Both the position numbers and the translations under genes were made by a program. Under the pieces are notes generated by a model. It was not told the origin of the DNA. It did no database searches and worked only from the letters and a program-made list of their open reading frames with translations. A stretch of 64,000 nt of DNA from NCBI GenBank assembly GCA_026874595.1, contig CM049315.1:71527416-71591415 (forward strand). Direction: 5' to 3'. Shown here in pieces: positions 44,520 to 54,894 of the stretch (position 1 is the first letter of the stretch; each line of letters opens with the position of its first letter). The DNA comes from Sipunculus nudus (lineage: Eukaryota > Annelida > Sipuncula > Golfingiida > Sipunculidae).

Positions 44520-46640
44520 CAATTCAAACGTACACAAGTCCCTTGGGCAAATGTATTGTTTCTATGTATACACATCTTCCACCGAAATGTGTAATGAACA
44601 ATGGTTTTATGTCAGATCGATTTCTAATAAAACGGGGAGTTCGACAAGGGTGTCCATTATCGCCCATTCTTTTGTTTTGGCACTTGAATTATTGTCGATT
44701 AATATCCGAAATGACAAGTCAATTAGAGGGGTTACTTTCGGTAATTTAGAAATTAAACTTTCACAGTTTGCAGACGATACCACTTGTTTTGTTGCTGATC
44801 TGGTGTCAGGAAAACGGCTTCTCGAAACTAGTAATCATTTTGAAAAAAAATCAGGCTTAAAAGCAAATCTAGATAAAACGGAAGCCCTGTGGTTAGGCTG
44901 CAGAGCAGGTAAAGAGGATCTACCAGTTAGATGGACTGTTGGTAAATTTCGTGCACTGGGGATAACATTTTGTAGAAGCGAACGTGAAACTGCGGAATAT
45001 AATATAAAGGAGAGAATAGAGAAAATGAAATTATTGTTGAATTCATGGTCTCGTAGATCACTAACACTTAAAGGCAAGATTCTAATCACTAAAACTATCG
45101 GTTTGTCACAGCTAATGTATTGTATGTCAATGTTTAATATACCAGATTTATCTATAAAAGAGGTACAGCGCATTATCAATTCATTTATATGGAATAGCCG
45201 ACCACCAAAGATAAAACATAATGTGTTGATAAGGACAGTTCATAAAGGGGGTTTAAAGCTTCCAGACATAGAAATACAAAACAAAGCAATAAAGGTTAGC
45301 TGGATTAGCAAAACTTTGGAAAGACCTAATTCGGTGGTAGGAAATTTAGTAAATGTATACCTGGGGAAGGCTTTTATGTCCTTCAAAGATATTCTTCAGA
45401 GTCGTTGTCTATTAAATATTCCTCGAGACTTGCCACCCTTTTATGAGAATGTTATTAACACGCTTAAGAAAATTCGATCTTACGCATTACCGAACAGCTG
45501 CAAAGATATCGAAACAGAGATAATCTGGTATAATACATTTATAACAACAGATAATGGTACAAAAGGCATATTTTATAAACATTGGTACAAAGCAGGGATT
45601 CTGCGTGTCAGAGACTTGATCATGAATGGAGCCATCTTATCAATGGAAGAGTTAAAACAGAAGTTAAAGATAAATATAAATTTTATTGAATATTATGGTA
45701 TAGTTAATGCAATACCAAAACATTGGAGAAGTCAGTTATTAACCCAAAGACCTATAACACTAGATGGTCAAGACAGCAGAGAAATTAAAAACAAATCAAA
45801 TAAATGTAAACATATTTATAATATATTGATAAAAACGAAATACGAAGAACCAACAGCTTTTGCTTACTGGAAACAAAACTACAATATCAGTCTTGAACAA
45901 TTTAATATATTTTTAAGCGAACCACTGAGATATGTGAGTAGTATTAAAACACAAGATTTTCACTTTAGATTTATGCATAAAATAATTCCGTACAAGGAGA
46001 GACTTCACCATATGAAACTTGTAGAAATTAGTATATGTGACTACTGCAAAACGAATGTTGTCACCATTGAACACAGATTCTTCTTATGTCCGAAATTGAA
46101 CTCATTTTGGAATAAATGTGAACGATTATGGGAAAAATATGATAAAACAAAACTTTCATTATCACTCGACACATTCCTGTTTGGGTCTAACGATAAAACG
46201 AAATCGACTCATGCTGATAATCTGGATTTTTTTTATATTACAAGCTAAAATGTTTATACACAGACAAAAATGTTCTGAAAAAGAAATTTTGTTCAGTATT
46301 TTCCTTTGTCAAATACGTTCTGAATTAAACTGTATTAAGGTAGCTCTTTACAATACAGCAGATGAAAAAATATTTAATGAGCGATGGAAACCCCTCTATA
46401 ATGCAATTAATACAAAAAGTGAAGATCAATTTGATACCGATCAGATACTTCTAGACAATACCTACTCCAGTAATTGATGTAACAACAAAATAAAAATGAT
46501 CTGTGGAAAAATATTTTCGAACTTATGATACTAAAGAATAAGCAGGAAATACATGTTTATTGATGTGTATACATGTATGTATATATTTGTTTTGTATATG
46601 TATGTAAAGGTATGTGTACGCTTTCAATGCATGTTACTAT
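44520..46640 (+). mobile_element. 5'-truncated Tx1/L1-like LINE
   Basis: A dead-on-arrival copy beginning inside the RT. It contains RT block B, the catalytic block C, the thumb and the long C-terminal domain with its Cys/His region, followed by an AT-rich tail to about 46640. Two frame changes break it (near 44680 and near 46180). The C-terminal architecture and the KGG-LPD block point to the L1/Tx1 group. Confidence 0.8.
44543..46477 (+). pseudogene. LINE ORF2 C-terminal half (RT palm, thumb, C-terminal domain)
   Basis: 44543-44690 encodes FLIKRGVRQGCPLSPILLF (RT block B). A +1 change moves the reading to the frame of 44515-46248, which has SQFADDTTCFV (catalytic DD near 44780), SGLKANLDKTEALWLG, VGKFRALGITF, KMKLLLNSWSRRSLTLKGKI, FIWNSRPPKI and HKGGLKLPDIE. 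Further on, DFHFRFMHKIIPYKERL and CDYCKTNVVTIEHRFFLCPK form the Cys/His C-terminal motif (C-x2-C-x7-H-x4-C). A second change near 46200 moves the last 80 residues (LQAKMFIHRQKCSEKEILF) to the frame of 46118-46477. Upstream RT and the endonuclease are absent. Confidence 0.8.
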
Positions 46641-46644
46641 AGCG

Positions 46645-46990
46645 CATGTTGACAGCCTTTTTAATTGATTAATATTGTTTTATTTATCAAGTTTTGTCTT
46701 ACCTTGGTACAAATTAGAATTTTGTGTCACAAATGAACAAGTTACTTATATATTTACTTAAAACATATCACAGTATATACTTTACAAATTATCACAGTAT
46801 ATACTTATCTACATCCTTATTCTTGTTCTGTCTATGTAATCAATTAAGCGTCACCTTTTCCAATAAATCTCGACGTCGATGATGAAATATAATACATGTG
46901 ACAACTTAAACCAGTCTGAGACGTCAAAAAAAAAATATATATATAATTTGGTGATGCTCGCTTCTGCCGCCTTTAGCTTGTAATGTTAGT
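46645..46990. other. No gene seen
   Basis: AT-rich spacer between LINE tail and Gypsy remnant, with a near-duplicate ATCACAGTATATACTT at about 46768 and 46790. Confidence 0.4.
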
Positions 46991-46994
46991 ATGC

Positions 46995-47831
46995 TCACTT
47001 GGCCTGATGTTGGACAAAACTCACCGAACTGGAACCATTTGAACAAACTTGAGACAACAGGATTCTGGGATCGTTTTCAAGCTTTTCCCTGTAAAATGTA
47101 AATCGATGCAAATGGCGCCACAATAAGCTCAATCCGATGTTTGACATGTGACAGATTTTTGCATAAAATTTGCTGATGCTAGCTCCTGTCAGATTTTGAG
47201 AGTGTATGGGTTCACACACGGATGACGATCCAAACCATCTAACCAAGTGCACAATATACCTAGCCTGTAATATTTCCTTTGCCTGTTCTCTCGATGTATT
47301 GTCAGTGAATATCTGGACAGATTGAATCTCAGCTGAAGTACCAATCACATCTTTCCATTCATCAATATGCTGCAGCCAATCACGGTCAACAAGGCTTGAA
47401 CCATCGCCTTTAACTACAACGAGTTTCATGTGCTTTGCCTTGTCCTGGCCGACTACCACATTAACGGAACACTGACCAATAACAGGAATATGCTGCCCCT
47501 CATAGCAACGTAACATTGTATCTTTGTTACTTAATGTGTGTGTTGGGAATTTATTTTGAAACACTTTCTGATTAATAATTATAACCGCAGAACCAGTGTC
47601 AACTTTAAATTTGAGCAGTTTCCAATTTATTCTGAACTCTCTGTTGACCTTTGTTTCACATTTGTCTTTCAAAATTGCATACAGATCTTGTTTGAATTCT
47701 TTAGATGAAGGCATCTCATCAGTTGCTGTAGTAGTATGTACTTCTCTACTGTGAGGTGGTCTAAATTTCTTTTTTTTTTGGTGCTGAGACAAGCTTTCTG
47801 TGTGTGTCCCACTTTTCCACAAGCGTTGCAA
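46995..47831 (-). pseudogene. Gypsy protease frame with zinc knuckle upstream
   Basis: This 278-codon frame begins at the end of a CCHC knuckle and contains LLKFKVDTGSAVIIINQKVF (catalytic Asp in DTGS, about residues 73-92) and KLVVVKGDGSSLVDRDWLQH, the closing block that is usually LLGRDWL. Here the helix block reads LVDRDW. The last ~65 residues translate repeat C in antisense and are not part of the protease. The frame is open, but the surrounding polyprotein is gone. Confidence 0.75.
47016..47200 (+). repeat. Repeat family C, copy 2
   Basis: Matches 32866-33166 in order. It lies at the 3' side of the Gypsy protease frame, whose last 65 codons read through it in antisense. Confidence 0.6.
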
Positions 47832-48490
47832 GTTTTAGTACGACATGGACAATCATCAGCTTTATGTTTAGTAGATTATAACGAATGCAAGTATAAGGTC
47901 TTTTACCTGAAGATCCTTGACCAGATGTCTGAGTTTTTTTTTCTCTGTTGCTGCTTTTTTATGTGAACAGCATTCACTGTACTCCCTGAACTTAGCTCCA
48001 TGGCTTTTGCTTCCCTACTAACGGTTTCAAATGCAGGGGATAATATATATGCTTGTGCAAAAGTCATATCTTCCTTCTCCTGTAATAAGCGTCTGCGTAT
48101 TGCTTCACTTTAAAGACCAGCCACAAACCTGTCACGTAACCACATATTGATATTGTCTCGATATTTACAGTCCTCGGCTAAATGCTTGAGAGTGGCAATG
48201 AAAGAGTTAATGTCCTGGTCAGGTCTTTGTACACATCTGTTGAATGCACAACGTGCAGTTATCACATCCGGTGCAGGATTTATGTGATCAACAAGTTTAT
48301 CAACAATTTCGTTGAGTTTTCTTATACAATTTCTCAGATGCAAAAAAGGTCACGTGCTAGTTTATAGAGGTCATCTCCCATACTAGCCACAAATGTATGC
48401 ACGATTTTACTCTCGTCCGTAATATCATTTGCAAGCATGCACGAACTGAATCGTTCAGCGAATGTTTCAAAGCCTCCCTCTTACCAGAAA
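47200..48490 (-). mobile_element. Gypsy-type gag-protease remnant
   Basis: The minus strand gives, in order, gag capsid-like sequence (48490-48010), a CCHC knuckle (47860-47800) and an aspartic protease (47660-47220). RT, integrase and LTRs are missing. At least three frame changes or stops separate the pieces. Right of 48490 no similarity is seen; on the left it ends in repeat C. Confidence 0.75.
47840..48490 (-). pseudogene. Gypsy gag fragment
   Basis: Frames on the minus strand read FETFAERFSSCMLANDI and TFVASMGDDLYKLARDL, then (48343-48110) FNRCVQRPDQDINSFIATLK and NMWLRDRFVAGL. After a stop near 48110 this continues SEAIRRRLLQEKEDMTFAQA. This is the retrotransposon gag pattern (W/F..F..RF...., RxQ...ES...F...L..L, LR..FV.GL......+LL.E...TL..A). 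The frame ends before the zinc knuckle (CNACGKVGHTQKAC, 47840-47800), which is in the protease frame. Interrupted by stops and frame changes. Confidence 0.7.
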
Positions 48491-48494
48491 ATCT

Positions 48495-49315
48495 GGGCGT
48501 AGGGACCATAAAGTTCGTAGTTTGCCCCATAACTGGCAATGCATGAGCCCCCTCTTGAGACGTATTTACGAACTTTAATTCCGGGGAACGAAGTATATAT
48601 GTACGGTGGAGCAAACAAGGCGTATAGGCTCAACTAGCAGATGACAGGCCTTGAAAAGAGTATATATGTACTGACCGTGTGGTTGCCGCATCTTCCTCGC
48701 CATTATCTTATGTCCTTAGGTTCGTTTGCAACAACATAAGAAGAACTAAATGTACGAGAACACATTTTTTTTCTTTTCTTTGCCTCCGATTGTTGAATTA
48801 ACTTAACTTTCTGAATTTATCATCGGCGATTAAATTTATTTTTAACACAACAAATGACATAAAATACAGACAATTCACATTATTGTACAGGACTCCACAA
48901 AACTAACAATTGAAGGCCATTCTGACCCCACATTCAAAACTCCAAAATTCGACAGTCTAGATCACATGAATCTCTTAATTTACCCCATTTCAAAGTATGT
49001 TTAGATGTTAAACCTTTTTCATGCGCTAAAACCTTTCTGTAACCTCTGTCTTGGTTAAAATCCTTCGGAATATTGAAAACAAAGCAGCTGGGTCGTCCTC
49101 TCTTTGCATAAACAAAACATATTTAAATTAGATCAAGATCTGGTTAATCAATATGTTGTTCCAGGTGACTTAGAGTATACAATACAATATAACACCTAGT
49201 GATAGGTCTGGCATGTTAATATCACTATTTTGCAACCATGAGTGTACTTTAAAATAAAGGTTTTTGGCCACTGTACATTAAAACAATAATGAACAATACA
49301 TTCATTATAGTTAAA
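48495..49315. other. No intact gene; possible LINE 3' part
   Basis: The minus strand between 49315 and 48960 has patches that could be the decayed end of the neighbouring LINE ORF2, but no frame is convincing. The rest is spacer. Confidence 0.35.
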
Positions 49316-49318
49316 GCA

Positions 49319-50700
49319 TTAGGAACATCTGGGTGCTTCCTTTATTTTCCACTTATACTTATGCTCATTCAGTGGAATGTAATTATTCAATAGTTTGTAC
49401 TGGAATTCTCTCATATATGTATCCATTGTTGTTCTATATATACCTTCGTACACATCTTTCCAATTAATATCAATATTATTTTTCGTGTTCAAGTTATTAA
49501 AAAAACTTCTGAGCTGTAGGAGGTTTCCATATTTTTTCAATCCATTGTGCTATATATTTTCTTTGAATTTAATTTGGCTATGGACTTATGTCCATCAGTT
49601 GTTAAAATAATATCTGTATCAGCCTCTGTTGAGTATACTTCATAGTTCATAAACATTTTTTTCCAGCGACACGGTATTGTATTCCTCAATGCTTACCAGT
49701 ACATATAATCAAGAGGACTTTTCCAAAATACATCATGTATTTTCCATACTCCTTTCTCATCAACTTAATCCATAATATAACAAATGCCCGAACTGTGCAA
49801 TCTATTATTATACACAGATATTCATTCTTAGTCACAAATTAGTTCCACACAAGAACATCCTCATGTGTTTTTGGTTCCACTGACACATAATTTGCCCAGT
49901 CTTCAAAACACCTGATATAAAAGTTAGGTAAAACATTTGGTAGAATACTAACATCAAAATTACTTCTTATACATCTTAATCCACCGATGTTCCTTAACTT
50001 GTAATCCAATATCTCAGTAATCATAGACGACTGATTACAAAAAAAGCCGCCTGACCCAAAGAATTATCTGTGATTTTATCTTGCTCTCAATGTCTGGGAC
50101 ATTGATTCCCCCATTTTCATAATTACCAGTAATTGTAATGTATTTAACCTTAGGTTTCTCCCCCTCCAAATAAAGTGACAGAGAAGTCTTTTAAAATTCT
50201 TCAACGTGTTTTTGGCGGTATCATCATATTTGTCACATTCTAAAGCTTTGAAAGAGCTAATGTACGGGCAACTTCTGCCCTTCCATATATTGAAAGATTT
50301 CGACTTTTTCATATTGACATAGTTGTTGCAAGATTATTTTCCACACGTGTAAAATTTTCTTTATTAATCAAGTCTTTATTATAAGAATAATGAATCCCAA
50401 GTATTTTTATGGTTGCTTTTGTGAGGTCTACCCATTTCAGATTATACAATTTTTTTTGTCACACGTTTTATAGATCCTATGCAAGCAACCTCTGATTTCG
50501 TATAATTTAACTTGAGTGAAGAAAAATATTGAAATCTTTCAATTACACGAAGTACATTTTCAAGTGATTTAACATTTTCAACAAATAATGTTGTATCATC
50601 TGCGAACATGCATAGTTTGACTTCTTCGTTTCCAATGTCTATTCCTCTTACATTTTTGTCATTTCTAATCTTGATAACTTTTTCATGCAGCAGGGAAAAA
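49319..50700 (-). mobile_element. Decayed Tx1/L1-like LINE (5' truncated)
   Basis: The minus strand in several frames: VKLCMFADDTTLFVENVKSL (catalytic DD near 50615) with SLKLNYTKSE; FNIWKGRSCP to FKRLLCHFIWRGRNLRLNTLQ (50312-50130); SILPNVLPNFYIRCFEDWAN (49950-49880); and YMREFQYKLLNNYIPLNEHKYKWKI (49425-49330). These follow the same order as the C-terminal half of the copy at 44.5 kb, but are more broken and of a different lineage. It starts inside the RT near 50700. Confidence 0.75.
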
Positions 50701-50736
50701 AAGTCGAGCTGCCGACACGTGTAGTGGGTGAGACTA

Positions 50737-50758
50737 TGACGTCACGGCAGTGACGTCA
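50737..50758. promoter_or_regulatory. Pair of CRE-type TGACGTCA sites
   Basis: TGACGTCA at 50737-50744 and 50751-50758, each palindromic, with centres 14 bp apart. They lie between a dead LINE and a SINE, with no gene start recognised nearby; binding by CREB/ATF-type factors is only inferred. Confidence 0.4.
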
Positions 50759-50800
50759 CTTCGCTGGTTCCTATAAAATTGTACAAATACTCAGAGGGGT

Positions 50801-50942
50801 TAGGGATCTGACATGGCCAAGAGGTCTAATGCAGCCGCACCGGAAATCGGAAGATTGTGAGTTCGAATCCCACTGGCAGTGAACCACTTTTCTGTGTATA
50901 CCCTTTCCATCTATAAAACAATGAACCAGCATGCCAATTCAT

Positions 50943-50989
<47 letters not shown>

Positions 50990-50990
50990 T
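50801..50990 (+). mobile_element. tRNA-derived SINE with (TA)n tail
   Basis: Head with A-box-like TGGCCAAGAGGTCTAATGC (50814-50832) and B box GAGTTCGAATCCCA (50859-50872), reminiscent of a Ser/Leu-type tRNA but without a full cloverleaf. A 75-bp body follows, ending in a (TA)n tract at 50948-50986. Family not identified. Confidence 0.6.
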
Positions 50991-50994
50991 GGGT

Positions 50995-53900
50995 GTTTGT
51001 AGGGACGGGAAGTTCATTGTATAATATATAGTAATAGAAAAATAAAAAAGTGTACATTGAAGAATTAAGGAGATATCAACCCTTCAAGGAGATAACTCGA
51101 AAAGACGAAACATCATAGGCCAAAGGGGATGAGAAAAAATAACAAAATAACACAATATGCTTCGTGGATTACCTCGTGCATTTTAATAACTCTCAGTCTA
51201 TCGCTCTACTTTCAGCAATTAACATATTGTCCTGCACATTATTTCATGACAGTTATATATATATTTTTTCTGTTTCTGGCAGCATCCCCATTCCCCAGCA
51301 GTTTCTCCTTGTGCCCATCTCTCAGGCGCATGCTGCATGCTTTTAACAATAATTCTTTTTTGTTGTTGTTGAATACACCATTGAAAATTTTTAGGTTATT
51401 CATAATTATATGTATTCTTACCTGATATTCGCCATTTTATTAGATCCCTCGTAATTTAAATATGTGCTGTATTGTTTTTTGTTTATAGCCAATGAGTTCA
51501 CCATTTTCATGATTTGTATTTTCGTTTATGTGTTGAGTCTAGTTTTTATTATCCGAATACCTGTCTTATATCAGCTTATTTTCAAGTCAGCCTCGGATAG
51601 TGAACACTTTATCGACACAACCTAACATTTTATAATTAGATGTATACTAATACATATATCTGCTACATATTATGCTTGCCCTTGTCTCAGGGATCAGTTG
51701 CCACTTAGTTGGATTTCCGACTTCGACAAGGACTTTTTAAGCCCTTATACACAGAGTTTAATGTAACAGAACATTTTATGATTTATATATACTTACCTTA
51801 TGTTTGCCATTGTCATATTTTCGTTTGCATATTGTTGTATATGTTTTAGTCAATATCCTAGAGTGTACAATTATCTTATACTTCCATGTAGGCATTCGCG
51901 CACTAAACATGTACATATATGTATTTATCTTCATGCTATATGTTCAGCATTTTACATGTTTTACATAAATTTGTTCAATTTAAATGTTCACTGGACCCAG
52001 GACCCTATTAAAAATCAGCATATTATGCTGAAGAGGCCATCCTGGGAAAACATCTTTGAAATAAATAATTTTTTAGCTACTAATTTCATACATTTACGCG
52101 CAACTTACCTGAAACTTACCCGACCTTTTAGCACAAGCCTTCATGACAACTCGAAAGCTTGCCCCAGGATTGCCAGACATTGTAAATAATGACATACAAC
52201 TGAATTCCATATATTGACATTGTAATGTAATTGTTAGATAATGGTTAACTGAATAACTCGTTATCAGGTCTCGAGGGAAGAAACATGCATAAATTTGACT
52301 ACATTAGTAAACCGGTCTATTAGGAAAGCGGGTAGTAGGGGTTGAGGACTTTGTCAGCGGGGGAAAGTTTCTTTGAAGATATTTTCTGAAATATTGGTTG
52401 TAGCCTTGTAGGCCTACATGCATTGCTATGAACGCACTTTTTTCTACGTGGAGGCACCGGGTGAGTCGTGTGACTAACATGGAGATATATATCTCCCATC
52501 CCGTGCTTTTGAAGGGGGCGGTTAGGCGACACATTGCATTCTTAACATCTGTATATAAATATTATGAGCATATCTCTATTGCAGATACAAAATATACGGA
52601 AACCTGTGGTGAGACTCTGAATAACGAATTAACGATCCTTGAATATTTAACGACGCGAGAGAGTTGTTACTTCTAATACCTCACAATGTTCGTTATAAAT
52701 ATTATTACTATTATAAAGTATTAACTGGCGTGTGTTTCATAACTATATAGTTTGCCTTTTTCCCCATAGAAACCTGGGGGGATGATTGTACCCCCCATAA
52801 ATTTCTGGGGGGGGGGGGGGATGCATCCCCCAGCTATCTATACGCCCATGTTTACACTGATACAAGTTATTAATAAAACAAGTTCATGACAAATCCATTT
52901 GTAAATATTCTGCTACGTTTTTTGTGAACACGTTCACAAAAAAAACCACGTAAACAAGGAGTATACAAGTCCAAAAAATAATCGAAAATAAATTCTACAC
53001 GGTAATTACTTCTTTACTCCATGAAGGCTAACATTCGTTGACCTCTAATCATGCGCACGCACATTTCGTCGAATCTCGAATGATTAGATGAGATTACATT
53101 CCTCAAACATTAAACAGTTTTTGATTGAATTTGAATTGACAACAAACAGTTTCGATTAAATTTGAAATGATAGCATCATGAAAACTTTAAAATTATTGAT
53201 TATTGAATGCTGTTCATCTAGGATCGGGTATATCAAACTTACTGTTGGTTGGTTACGTGTTGTTTTGAAATTGTTACTTAGTATAAATAGATCGCACGTG
53301 TTTTATTATACCTCACTTCTGTGGTGTTTAAAAAGATGGTATGTTAATCACAGAAATATACATATCCTTAGTCTGCCACGTGCAGATTCTTTAGTTATTA
53401 AAACTTTACACTATGTATCGTCTTCGAAGATACCCAGCATGGAAATGCTATGACTGCAAAAAGGACCTCTCCGCCTGTAGACCGTATCGTCGTCGTTGTA
53501 CATGGATGCTGTAACCCGCCCTCTGTTGTGTCATAGGACTCCTATTCGTTTTGGGACTAAAATACACTCTTGAATTTCTCCCAACACGTGTATGGACACT
53601 TCCAGACCAGCCAAAGATACAACGACCAACGATTGTCAAGGTCTGTGGGCCCTAGACTTATGAAAAGGGCAGTTGGGATGTAATTTGAAATGTGATAGAC
53701 ATGTGATAGAGGTTGTTGCATCGGAGGGGGTCATGCTAAAGTACATTTCCATGCAAATATCTGGACTTGTAAAGCAAATTGTGTCTTATGAACAGATTGC
53801 AAAGCACAATACAAAATGGCCTTCGATCATCTGTCTGTCATTGTAAAAATCAAAACATATGAATATTGTTAAGGATGTTATTATTATGAATGTCCTTTAC

Positions 53901-54450
53901 ATTTTTATTACATGTACCTTTGTGTCTTTTTACACCGGTTGATTTTATATAATTGTTTAATATATTAATAAATTTCATTTGACTGCCTAAAGATACCTGT
54001 GGCAAATAAAGAATACCTGTGTGCATCACGTAAAAATATTGGTATCCCCCTTTATTATTTCGGGTGCTTACTTTCAGTATTATAATTTTTATAGGGTATG
54101 TAAGTTTGAATTATGCATGAATAAAATAATTGTTTGTTACATTATAAACGGCTCACCACTGCCAAAAAAATAAAACAAATAAATAAAATAAATATACTTG
54201 TGTATTTACAAAACGATGTGCTAAAAATGGAATATTTTAAACCAAAAAATGATTGCGAAATATCGATTTAAAGATAAATTAATGTTCTAACCTTTAAAAA
54301 TTAAAAGATTTGTTTGGTAGAAAAAATATCACTTGATAGGTTTACATTTAGGGATTACAGCAGTTTTAAAATGAAGTTATTTTTACTCCTAAGTGCAAAG
54401 TTATGTATTTCATATATTTCTAGTAATGAAGTAAATCTAAGCCACTGTTA
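50995..54450. other. No gene seen
   Basis: Long AT-rich stretch. G/C homopolymer-rich fragments at 52775-52850 resemble MITE debris (CCCCCCATAAATTTCTGGGG). Open frames at 51129-51425, 51800-52189, 52304-52676 and 53178-53453 have no motifs or splice context I can support. Confidence 0.4.
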
Positions 54451-54455
54451 TAGGA

Positions 54456-54890
54456 AAACCTGTGACAACCCACCAGCCCTGCCAGCTAACTGATGATATT
54501 CGTCCATCGCTTTCCGAAGATGACCATGATGATCAATTTTTTGTAGCTGATCTAGCTTTGTGTGTCTGAAGATGATTGTCAGACCAATACGGCACAGAAG
54601 AACCTCCCCAATGTTGAACACTTATGATCGGTGGTTGCTGTTGAGGTAGTTGCCATCCTCGCCTTGCGGACCTCATGATTCTTTCTGGACTCCGCCAGTC
54701 ATGCTATCTCAACGTCTTCTGCACCTTTGCGTGCAGCTGCACACAACGCTGTTCGATCCTGCGCTAGATTTTCCACGTATCTGTGTTGATGGATAGTTTT
54801 TTCAGTGATGCTTTGAGACTGTCCTTGTAGCAACTCCGCTGACCTCCGATGGATCTTTTACCAGACACCAGTTCTCCATACAATTAGGGG
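54456..54890 (-). mobile_element. LINE 3' end, same family as 5719-6930
   Basis: The minus strand encodes MENWCLVKDPSEVSG, ATRTVSKHH, then TDHKCSTLGRFFCA and a closing HTKLDQLQK segment, colinear with the last ~120 residues of the LINE at 5.7-6.9 kb. Several stops and frame changes. 5' truncated near 54890. Confidence 0.7.
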
Positions 54891-54894
54891 GCGT

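Noticed and set aside
50801-50885. tRNA-Ser/Leu-like gene
   Set aside because: No closed acceptor or anticodon stem; tail and (TA)n indicate a SINE.
51800-52189. 129-codon plus-strand frame rich in Cys, Tyr and His
   Set aside because: Composition follows the AT-rich DNA; no signal peptide or family pattern is convincing.
53448-53639. Minus-strand 63-codon Arg-rich frame near a more GC-rich stretch
   Set aside because: Frames on both strands look equally plausible and none has motifs, splice signals or a poly(A) site.
54490-54520. CTGATGA followed by a possible stem and GAAG, like a hammerhead
   Set aside because: The GAAA box and closing helices I and III are absent; the sequence is antisense LINE 3' end. 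CTGATGA at 35602 and near 32766 also lacks the other core parts.
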